Source: an uncultured Caryophanales bacterium
GTDB taxonomy: Bacteria; Bacillota_I; Bacilli_A; RFN20; CAG-826
Direction: 5' to 3'
NCBI GenBank assembly: GCA_946414655.1
Contig: CAMKPL010000001.1
Coordinates: forward strand, 173,081 to 237,080
Length of the DNA: 64,000 nt
Positions 53,864 through 61,528 of this stretch are shown here, piece by piece. The stretch's first letter is position 1. Every line of letters starts with the position of its first letter. The notes under the pieces were generated by a model that saw only the letters and a program-made list of their open reading frames with translations, searched no databases and was not told the DNA's origin. The position numbers and the translations under genes are program-made.

Positions 53864-54933
53864 TAGTTTCTAAATTAATTCTCAGGAATTTCCGAAACTA
53901 TGATCATGTTGAACTAGAGTTTTCCCCAAAATTAAACGTGATCATCGGTGATAACGCTGAGGGAAAGACAAATATTGTTGAAGCAATCTATTATCTCTCC
54001 TTAGCTCGTTCATTCCGGACATCAGAAATCAATGATTTGATAAAGGAAAGGCGCCAATTTGCCACGATTGAAGCGGTGGTGGATAATCTCACCACTCAGA
54101 AAGAAATCGTTGCTCTAATGACGTCTTCCAGCAAAAAAGTGTCCCTCAACGGGAAACAAGTGAGACGGATTTCTGACTTATCAAAACTCATTAATGTCAT
54201 CGTCTTTCAACCAAAGGATGCTCTCTTGTTTCAAGATTCACCATTGGTGAGAAGGAATTATCTAGACATTAATCTCTCCAAAAAATCCCCTGTTTACTTG
54301 GAGAACCTCATTGAGTTTGAAAAACTTCTTAAGGAACGTAATTCCATTCTTAAAGGAGAAGAAATTGACAAGATTCATTTGGATGTTGTCACAAAAAAAC
54401 TCATTGAAGTTGAGGAGCAAATTGTCCGCTATCGTTTAGCCTATATCGCTGAATTAAACAAAATTCTCTCGAAAATTGTTAAAGCGGTAAAAGGTGACGA
54501 TGACGAGGCAGTCTTGAATTATAATCCATTCATTAGAATGGATGAAAAATTCTTACAGGCGTGTGCGCGTGCATACGAAAAGAATTTGGAAAGCGACATT
54601 AAACACAAAGCGACCCAGATTGGAATCCATCGTGAAGACTTCTCACTTAGTCTCAACGGAAAAGATATCGCCACACACGGCTCCCAAGGCGAAAACAGAC
54701 TAGTCGTCATCGCCTTGAAACTCGCCCCATACTTCCTAATTGAAGATGAAGGCGAGAAACCAATCGTTGTCCTAGATGACGCATTAAGTGAACTTGACTA
54801 CGAACATCGACAACGATTGATCAAATTTGTCTCGAAAATGAACCAAGTATTCATTACCGCGACAGAACTCAAAGTATCTAATGCTACGACTTACGTAGTA
54901 AATAATCAAAATATTACAAGGAGGAATGCTTAA
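53860..54933 (+). CDS. recF: RecF, recombination mediator ATPase
   Basis: SMC-like ATPase loading RecA at gaps. It starts [16 protein letters not shown] with Walker [19 protein letters not shown], has the ABC signature region [15 protein letters not shown] and Walker [14 protein letters not shown]. The 357-residue length is normal. It is coupled at both ends: ATGA with yaaA and TAATG with gyrB. Confidence 0.97.
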   Translation: MIVSKLILRNFRNYDHVELEFSPKLNVIIGDNAEGKTNIVEAIYYLSLARSFRTSEINDLIKERRQFATIEAVVDNLTTQKEIVALMTSSSKKVSLNGKQVRRISDLSKLINVIVFQPKDALLFQDSPLVRRNYLDINLSKKSPVYLENLIEFEKLLKERNSILKGEEIDKIHLDVVTKKLIEVEEQIVRYRLAYIAELNKILSKIVKAVKGDDDEAVLNYNPFIRMDEKFLQACARAYEKNLESDIKHKATQIGIHREDFSLSLNGKDIATHGSQGENRLVVIALKLAPYFLIEDEGEKPIVVLDDALSELDYEHRQRLIKFVSKMNQVFITATELKVSNATTYVVNNQNITRRNA

Positions 54934-56936
54934 TGGATGACATTAAAGAAGAAGTCGAATTAAATGTCGACGCATCCACTGAAGATCGCCCAGACGCTGA
55001 TTATAGCGCGAAAGATCTTCAAGTTCTCGAAGGCCTTGAGGCGGTTCGTAAACGTCCAGGCATGTACATTGGTACAACAGCTTCTGCTGGTTTGCACCAC
55101 CTCGTTTGGGAAATTGTCGATAACTCAATCGACGAAGCCCTCGCAGGATTCTGTGACAAAATTGTTGTCAAAATTAACAAAGGAGAAACCATTACCGTTA
55201 TCGATAATGGACGTGGTGTCCCAGTTGACATCGTCGCCAAATCAGGACTTTCCGGTGTTGAAACAGTTTTCACTATTCTTCACGCCGGTGGTAAATTTGG
55301 TGAAACTGGCGGATACAAAGTATCCGGTGGTTTACACGGTGTTGGTGCATCAGTTGTTAACGCCCTTTCTGAATGGTTAGAAGTCACTGTTAAAAAGAAT
55401 GGTGGGATTTACTACATCAAATTTGGTCGTGGTGGAAAACCACTCGACCACTTAAAGAAGATTGGTGAATGTCCAATTGAGGAAACTGGGACAACAGTTA
55501 CCTTTAAACCAGATGACACCATCTTTACTGAAACCACAGTGTATGATTACGACATTATCTGTGATCACTTAAAACAAATGGCCTACCTCAACAAAGGCGT
55601 CAGATTTGAAGTCATTGATGATCGTGGTGGCCAACCAAGAAGTGAAACATACTGCTATGAAGGTGGTATTAAAGAGTACGTTGAAGCAATTAACTTCAAT
55701 AAGACCCCAATCATGCAGGAAGTTATTTACTGCGAAGGACGTGGTAAATACATCGTTGGCGGAGAAGAAAAAGGTCACATCTATTGTGAAGTTGCTATGC
55801 AATACAACGAAACATACAACCCAACCATCTTCTCATTCTGTAATAACATTCACACCCATGAAGGTGGAACCCATGAAGAAGGTTTCCGTCTGGCCATGCG
55901 TCGTGTAATGAATGATTACGCCAGAAAATACAAACTTTTAAAAGATGGCCAAGATGACCTTGAAACAAGTGATATTTTGGAAGGTTTAACCGCGATTATT
56001 TCGATTAAACACCCAAATCCACAATATGAAGGTCAAACAAAGACCAAACTTGGAAACAGCGAAGTTCGTAAGATTGTTAGCCAAATCGTTGGTGAGCAAC
56101 TTGAAAGATTCCTCCTTGAAAATCCAAAGCTTGCCGAGACAATCATTTCTAAACTTCGTACTGCTGCGACAGCCCGTATGGCTGCACGTATGGCTCAAGA
56201 AAATGCTCGTCGTAAAACCGGTCTTGAAGTCACAACACTTCCTGGAAAATTAGCGGATTGTTCCAGTAAAGATCCATCTATTTGTGAACTCTACATCGTC
56301 GAAGGTAACTCCGCTGGTGGTAGTGCAAAAAATGGACGTGACCGTGAGACTCAAGCAATTCTTCCACTACGTGGAAAAATCTTAAACGTTGAAAAAGCAA
56401 CACAAGAAAAAGCATTCGAAAATGCTGAAATCGGAAACATGATTGTCGCCATCGGAGCTGGCATTGATCCAGAATTCCATGTCGAAAAGATTCGCTATCA
56501 CAAAATCGTCATCATGACCGATGCTGACGTTGACGGTAGTCACATCAGAATCCTTCTTTTAACCTTCTTCTTCCGCTTTATGAAGGAACTTATTGAAGGT
56601 GGATATGTCTACATCGCTCAACCTCCACTATATAAAGTTGATTATCACGGTAAGCAATTCTATGCCTACAACGATGAACAACTTGAAGTAATTAAAAAAC
56701 AACTCAACCTCAAACCTGGATATCCGTTCCAACGTTATAAAGGTCTTGGTGAAATGGACGCAGAACAACTTTGGGAGACAACCATGGATCCAAAAACCAG
56801 AAAAATGTTACGTGTAACGATGTCTGATGCAATTGAGGCAGACAAAGTCTTTACCGACTTAATGGGTGATGAAGTTCTTCCAAGAAAAGAATTCATCCAT
56901 AAATATGCTAAGTTCGTTAAGAACTTAGATATCTAA
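54933..56936 (+). CDS. gyrB: DNA gyrase subunit B
   Basis: A 667-residue ATPase subunit. The GHKL domain shows [20 protein letters not shown] and [13 protein letters not shown]. The TOPRIM domain has [12 protein letters not shown] and DADVDGSHI. The first TOPRIM block is normally EGDSAGG; here the Asp is Asn459, the position where D426N gives quinolone resistance in E. coli. GGAGG lies eight bases before the ATG, which shares a base with the recF stop. Confidence 0.98.
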   Translation: MDDIKEEVELNVDASTEDRPDADYSAKDLQVLEGLEAVRKRPGMYIGTTASAGLHHLVWEIVDNSIDEALAGFCDKIVVKINKGETITVIDNGRGVPVDIVAKSGLSGVETVFTILHAGGKFGETGGYKVSGGLHGVGASVVNALSEWLEVTVKKNGGIYYIKFGRGGKPLDHLKKIGECPIEETGTTVTFKPDDTIFTETTVYDYDIICDHLKQMAYLNKGVRFEVIDDRGGQPRSETYCYEGGIKEYVEAINFNKTPIMQEVIYCEGRGKYIVGGEEKGHIYCEVAMQYNETYNPTIFSFCNNIHTHEGGTHEEGFRLAMRRVMNDYARKYKLLKDGQDDLETSDILEGLTAIISIKHPNPQYEGQTKTKLGNSEVRKIVSQIVGEQLERFLLENPKLAETIISKLRTAATARMAARMAQENARRKTGLEVTTLPGKLADCSSKDPSICELYIVEGNSAGGSAKNGRDRETQAILPLRGKILNVEKATQEKAFENAEIGNMIVAIGAGIDPEFHVEKIRYHKIVIMTDADVDGSHIRILLLTFFFRFMKELIEGGYVYIAQPPLYKVDYHGKQFYAYNDEQLEVIKKQLNLKPGYPFQRYKGLGEMDAEQLWETTMDPKTRKMLRVTMSDAIEADKVFTDLMGDEVLPRKEFIHKYAKFVKNLDI

Positions 56937-56951
56937 TAGGAGGACATGAAA

Positions 56952-59510
56952 ATGGCTGAAGAAGAAAAGAAAATCGAAGCTAACGAAGAAGCTGTTGATG
57001 ATTCCAAACTCCAAGAAATTGAAGATGGCATTGTTCCAGGACTTCGTGATACAGACTTAGCTCAAGAAGTTCGTAATTCCTTCCTTGATTACGCGATGAG
57101 CGTTATCGTCTCTCGTGCAATCCCAGATGTCCGTGATGGATGTAAACCAGTTCACCGTCGTGTTATTTATGGCATGCAGATGAGCGGAATGCTTCCAGGC
57201 ACTGCCTATAAAAAGAGTGCTCGTATCGTTGGTGACGTGATGGGTAAATATCACCCACATGGTGATGCTGCTATTTATAGCACACTTGTTCGTTTAGCCC
57301 AACCATTCGCGATGCGTTATACCTTAGTTGATGGTCATGGTAACTTCGGTTCTGTTGATGGTGACGAACCAGCTGCGATGCGTTATACCGAAGCTCGTAT
57401 GACTAAACTCGCCACCGAAATGGTTCGCGATTTAAACTGTGACACAGTTGACATGGTTGATAACTATGATGGTACCGAAAGAGAACCATCTGTTTTACCA
57501 GCTAGGTTCCCTAACTTATTAGTTAACGGATCAAACGGTATTGCTGTTGGTATGGCCACATACATTCCAACCCACAACTTAGGCGAAACAATTGATGCTG
57601 TCATCGCTGTTGCTCGTAATCCAGAAATTACTCCAATCGAAATCATGCAAGACTATTTACATGGTCCTGATTTCTCCACAGGAGCAACAATTTTAGGACG
57701 TTCTGGCATTCGTGATTATTTTGAAACTGGTACTGGATCAATCGTCATCCGTTCTAAGTGTGAAATTAAAGAAAACGAACGCACAGGCAAAAAACAAATC
57801 ATTGTTCACGAGATTCCATATCAAGTGAATAAAGCAAATATGATTGAATCAATCTCTCACTTAGTGAGAGATAAAGTGATTGAAGGAATCACTGATATCC
57901 GTGATGAATCCTCTAAAGGAAACGTTCGTGTTGTTATCGACGTTCGTCACGACTCCATCCCAGAAGTAATCTTAAATCAACTTTATAAGATGACCCAACT
58001 TCAAACAAGCATGGGCATTATTATGCTTTGCTTAGTTGATGGTGCACCAAAGATTCTTCCAATTACTGAAATCTTAAAACACTACCTCGATTTCCAAGTC
58101 GAAGTGGTGGAAAGACGTACCAAATTCTTACTTAAGAAAGACGAAGCTCGTGATCATATCGTTGTTGGTTTATTAAAGGCCATCGGTGATATCGATGAAA
58201 TTGTTGAAACGATTAAGAAAGCTGCCACCCCAGAAGATGCTACCAAAGCATTAATGGAAAAATTTGGTTTCTCTGAAGAACAAACAGCCGCGATTTTAGC
58301 AATGACTCTTCGTCGTTTAACTGGTCTTGAAGCTGGAAAACTTGAAGAAGAAAGACGTCAACTTGAAGCAAACATTGCTAAATATCGTTACATCTTAGAA
58401 GCACGTGAACACATTGTTGATGTTGTTGTCGAAGAATTAACTGAAATTAAAGAAAAATATTCCGATGAACGTAAGACTGAAATCTCTGATGAAGCGGCGA
58501 CAATCGAAGATGAAGCTTTAATTCCAGAAAAGGATATTGTTATTACTTTGACCAAGAATAACTATGTTAAGAGAATGGAAGATGATACTTTCCGTACTCA
58601 AAACCGTGGTGGTCGTGGTGTCAGAGGTATGACAACAAACGATGAAGATGAGGTCGCGATTATGCTTCATACAAAAACACACATCGATGTCATGTTCTTC
58701 TCTAATTTAGGACGTGTTTATCGTTTACGTGGTTACATGATTCCAGAAGGAAGCCGTGTTTCCAAAGGTATTCCAATTCAAAACCTTCTCAACCTTGAAA
58801 AAGGTGAAAAAGTCGTCTCCATTATTCCAGTTGATGACTACTCTGAAGGTAAATACCTCTTCTTTGCCACCCGCAATGGTATTGTCAAACGTACCGCAAT
58901 TGGTGAATTTGCTTCCATCCGTCGTAATGGTAAGATTGCTATCTCCTTACGTGATGATGACGTCTTATTAGATGTTAAACATACCGATGGAGATACCAAG
59001 ATCGCTCTTGCATCAAGCAAAGGTAAAGTTGTCCGCTTCCATGAAAATGAAGCTCGTCCACTTGGCCGTACTGCTTCTGGTGTGAAAGGTATTGAACTTG
59101 ATGAAGGTGCTTATGTTGTTGGTATGACAACCAGCCTTGAAGGTAATTACATCTTAGTTATTACCGCAAGAGGATTTGGTAAGATGAGCCTTAGCGAAGA
59201 ATACCGTGAATCTCACCGTGGAACTAAAGGCGTTATCGCTCTTAATACCACAGCCAAGAATGGTAAGCTTGTTGCCTTTAGAAGCGTTAATGGTGACGAA
59301 GATTTAATGATGGTTACAAATGGCGGAACAGTCATTCGTATTCCACTTGAACAAGTTAAAGTTGCTCACCGTGTCACCCAAGGTGTCCGCGTGATTAGAC
59401 TTGAAGACGAAAAACAACGTGTTAGCTCGATTACAGTTGTCCCTCATGATGACGAAGCTGAAGTCAATGAAGTAGCTCAAGAAGCCACTCCAGTGGAAGA
59501 AGCAGAATAA
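56952..59510 (+). CDS. gyrA: DNA gyrase subunit A
   Basis: An 852-residue catalytic subunit with active-site Tyr145 in AAMRYTEARM. The C-terminal beta-pinwheel contains the GyrA box-like QNRGGRGVRGM. I start at the second ATG (56952): AGGAGG is eight bases before it but only two before the first ATG. In the quinolone-contact helix the sequence is HPHGDAAIYSTLVR, so the residues equivalent to E. coli Ser83 and Asp87 are Ala106 and Ser110. The tail ends in an acidic stretch. Confidence 0.98.
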   Translation: MAEEEKKIEANEEAVDDSKLQEIEDGIVPGLRDTDLAQEVRNSFLDYAMSVIVSRAIPDVRDGCKPVHRRVIYGMQMSGMLPGTAYKKSARIVGDVMGKYHPHGDAAIYSTLVRLAQPFAMRYTLVDGHGNFGSVDGDEPAAMRYTEARMTKLATEMVRDLNCDTVDMVDNYDGTEREPSVLPARFPNLLVNGSNGIAVGMATYIPTHNLGETIDAVIAVARNPEITPIEIMQDYLHGPDFSTGATILGRSGIRDYFETGTGSIVIRSKCEIKENERTGKKQIIVHEIPYQVNKANMIESISHLVRDKVIEGITDIRDESSKGNVRVVIDVRHDSIPEVILNQLYKMTQLQTSMGIIMLCLVDGAPKILPITEILKHYLDFQVEVVERRTKFLLKKDEARDHIVVGLLKAIGDIDEIVETIKKAATPEDATKALMEKFGFSEEQTAAILAMTLRRLTGLEAGKLEEERRQLEANIAKYRYILEAREHIVDVVVEELTEIKEKYSDERKTEISDEAATIEDEALIPEKDIVITLTKNNYVKRMEDDTFRTQNRGGRGVRGMTTNDEDEVAIMLHTKTHIDVMFFSNLGRVYRLRGYMIPEGSRVSKGIPIQNLLNLEKGEKVVSIIPVDDYSEGKYLFFATRNGIVKRTAIGEFASIRRNGKIAISLRDDDVLLDVKHTDGDTKIALASSKGKVVRFHENEARPLGRTASGVKGIELDEGAYVVGMTTSLEGNYILVITARGFGKMSLSEEYRESHRGTKGVIALNTTAKNGKLVAFRSVNGDEDLMMVTNGGTVIRIPLEQVKVAHRVTQGVRVIRLEDEKQRVSSITVVPHDDEAEVNEVAQEATPVEEAE

Positions 59511-59578
59511 TGGGGTTTTGCAAAAAAGAATTAAGATTTGCAGGTGATTTTGCAAACTTATAAGAAAGGAATTTCTAT
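59511..59578 (+). promoter_or_regulatory. gyrA-serS spacer with inverted TTTTGCAAA arms and a TTRCAGGNG copy
   Basis: The 68-base spacer contains GTTTTGCAAAA and, 29 bases on, TTTTGCAAAC, which can pair. Between them lies ATTTGCAGGTGATTTT, the only intergenic copy of the dispersed motif described in the findings. AAAGGA serves as the serS ribosome site. No terminator or T-box was seen. Confidence 0.5.
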
Positions 59579-60859
59579 ATGATTGATATTAAATTAATCC
59601 TTGAAAATCCACGTGAAATCGAAGCTAAACTAGCCAAAAAAGGATGTGTTGTTAACTTCGACCCACTCATTAAATTAAGTGAAAGAAGAAAAGAGTTAAT
59701 CCTCCGCGTTGAAGAAGCAAAAGCAGAAAGAAATCGTCTCTCTGCTAGTGTTCCTCAAGTGAAGAAAGAAGGCGGCGATATTCAAGCAATCTTTGCGAAA
59801 GTTAAAGAGATTAGTGCGAATAGCGCCAAAGACGAAGAAGAACTTGGGAAAGTTGAAGAAGAAATTAAAGCATTCCTCCTTCCACTTCCAAACCTTCCTG
59901 ATGATGACCTTCTTGCTGGTGGAAAAGAAAACAATAAGGTGATCCACGAATACGGAAAACCACAAAAGTTTGATTTCAAAGCTAAAGACCATGTCGAACT
60001 TTGTGAATCACTTGGCTTAATTGATTATGTTCGTGGTGCCAAGATGAGCGGACACGGATGCTGGGTTTATACCGGTTTAGGTGCTCAACTTGAATGGGCG
60101 TTATTAAACTTCTTCATTTCTGAACATCTAAAAGATGGTTATAAATTCATTCTTCCTCCACATATCCTGAATTATGAAAGTGGATATGTTGCTGGGCAGT
60201 TCCCGAAATTCATCGATGATGTCTTCTCTTTAGAAGGCGTTGAACCAAAAAAGTTCATTCTTCCAACCGCTGAAACAGCATTAGTGAATCTTCACCGTGA
60301 TGAAATTATTCCTGGCAACAAATTACCTCTGAAGTATTTCGCTTATACACCATGCTACCGCAAGGAAGCTGGAACATATCGTACTGAAGAACGTGGAATG
60401 ATTCGTGGATATCAATTCAACAAAGTTGAAATGTTCCAATATACCACTGAAGAGGGCGATCAAGCAGCATTTGAAGAACTCGTTAGCAAAGCTATTTCCC
60501 TTATGGAAAAACTTGGCTTAACATTTAGAGTTTCTAAACTCGCTGCCGAAGATATCTCTGCTTCGATGGCTCGTACATATGACATCGAAGTTTATATTCC
60601 AAGCATGGGCATTTATAAGGAAGTCAGTTCTGTTTCCACAGCACATGATTATCAAGCTCGTCGAGGAATGATCAGGTATCGTGATGAAGCAACTGGAAAA
60701 ACCAAATATGCTCATACATTAAATGGTTCTGGTTTAGCAACATCCCGTGTCTTCCCGGCAATGGTGGAACAATTCCAACAACCAGATGGATCGTTTAAGA
60801 TTCCTGAAGTCTTGCGTCCTTGGATGGGTGGAATGGAATATATCAAACCAGTCAAATAA
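59579..60859 (+). CDS. serS: Seryl-tRNA synthetase
   Basis: A 426-residue class II synthetase. The N-terminal coiled coil spans about residues 25-105. Motif 2 is CYRKEAGTYRTEERGMIRGYQF and motif 3 is LNGSGLATSRVFPAMVE. Its position after gyrA is common at Firmicutes and mollicute origins. It ends at a strong terminator. Confidence 0.98.
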   Translation: MIDIKLILENPREIEAKLAKKGCVVNFDPLIKLSERRKELILRVEEAKAERNRLSASVPQVKKEGGDIQAIFAKVKEISANSAKDEEELGKVEEEIKAFLLPLPNLPDDDLLAGGKENNKVIHEYGKPQKFDFKAKDHVELCESLGLIDYVRGAKMSGHGCWVYTGLGAQLEWALLNFFISEHLKDGYKFILPPHILNYESGYVAGQFPKFIDDVFSLEGVEPKKFILPTAETALVNLHRDEIIPGNKLPLKYFAYTPCYRKEAGTYRTEERGMIRGYQFNKVEMFQYTTEEGDQAAFEELVSKAISLMEKLGLTFRVSKLAAEDISASMARTYDIEVYIPSMGIYKEVSSVSTAHDYQARRGMIRYRDEATGKTKYAHTLNGSGLATSRVFPAMVEQFQQPDGSFKIPEVLRPWMGGMEYIKPVK

Positions 60860-60871
60860 GACATAAACAAA

Positions 60872-60903
60872 AGAGCAGTCAAAATAAATGACTGCTTTTT
60901 TTA
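60872..60903 (+). terminator. serS terminator
   Basis: AGCAGTCA and TGACTGCT pair around AAATAAA and are followed by T7. Confidence 0.92.
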
Positions 60904-60930
60904 TTATATAAATCGTGTTAAGATTACTTC

Positions 60931-61008
60931 GCCATCGCGATAATTTACTGTGAACCAGGTCAGGATAGGAATATAGCAGCCTTAAGCAACTAGGTTATGT
61001 GCGATGGT
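60931..61008 (+). ncRNA. ffs: Signal recognition particle RNA (small 4.5S type)
   Basis: The conserved SRP core is present: GTGAACCAGGTCAGG, a GGAA tetraloop, AGCAGCC and TTAAGCA. The ends pair as GCCATCGC with GCGATGG. The short form lacks the Alu domain, unlike Bacillus scRNA. TAAGAT (60919-60924) is the likely -10. No terminator separates it from tadA, which begins eight bases later. Confidence 0.95.
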
Positions 61009-61016
61009 TTAATTTT

Positions 61017-61472
61017 ATGAATCAGTTAGATGAAAAATATATGAGAATTGCCTTGGATTTAGCTAGAAAAGCTGAATCTGAAGACGAAGTGCCTGTTGGC
61101 TGTGTCATTGTTGAAGGTGGCAAAATTTTAGCTCGTGGTTCTAATAAAAGAGAACAAAAGACGGATCCAACAATGCACGCCGAAATGATTGCGATTCGTA
61201 AGGCTTGCGCTAAGAAAAAATCTTGGAGATTGGAAAACTCAACAATCTATATCACTTTAGAACCATGCTCAATGTGTGCCGGAGCCATTTTATGGTCACG
61301 TTTTAAAAGAGTTGTTTATGGTGCAACTGATCCAAAAGGTGGTGCGCTTGGAGGATCGTTTAATTTGTTTGAACAACCAAACCTTAACCACCATCCTGAA
61401 ATCATCGGCGGGGTTTTAAAAGATGAGTGTGGTGCTTTATTGTCAAACTTTTTTAAAAAGAAACGCCAATAA
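61017..61472 (+). CDS. tadA: tRNA-specific adenosine deaminase
   Basis: Converts A34 to inosine in tRNA-Arg. The zinc and catalytic motifs are MHAEMIAI and EPCSMCAGAILWSR. The ATG at 61017 (151 residues, MNQLDEKYMRIAL) is preferred because the track start at 60999 lies inside the SRP RNA. No strong ribosome site is visible. It probably shares a transcript with ffs. Confidence 0.95.
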   Translation: MNQLDEKYMRIALDLARKAESEDEVPVGCVIVEGGKILARGSNKREQKTDPTMHAEMIAIRKACAKKKSWRLENSTIYITLEPCSMCAGAILWSRFKRVVYGATDPKGGALGGSFNLFEQPNLNHHPEIIGGVLKDECGALLSNFFKKKRQ

Positions 61473-61528
61473 TATATACACTGTACAAAAATTGATATAC
61501 AATTAACAAAAATAAGGATCAAATATCA

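Noticed and set aside
56946-56948. First ATG of gyrA
   Set aside because: AGGAGG is only two bases away from it; the second ATG has the normal eight-base spacing.
266-59546. TTRCAGGNG sites as a classical polar Chi sequence
   Set aside because: Left of the origin the copies are split 7 plus to 8 minus, with no orientation relative to fork movement or to gene sense, so a polar Chi role is not supported by what I can see.
60999-61016. Upstream start for tadA
   Set aside because: The extension lies within the paired 3' end of the SRP RNA; the ATG at 61017 gives the standard TadA N-terminus.
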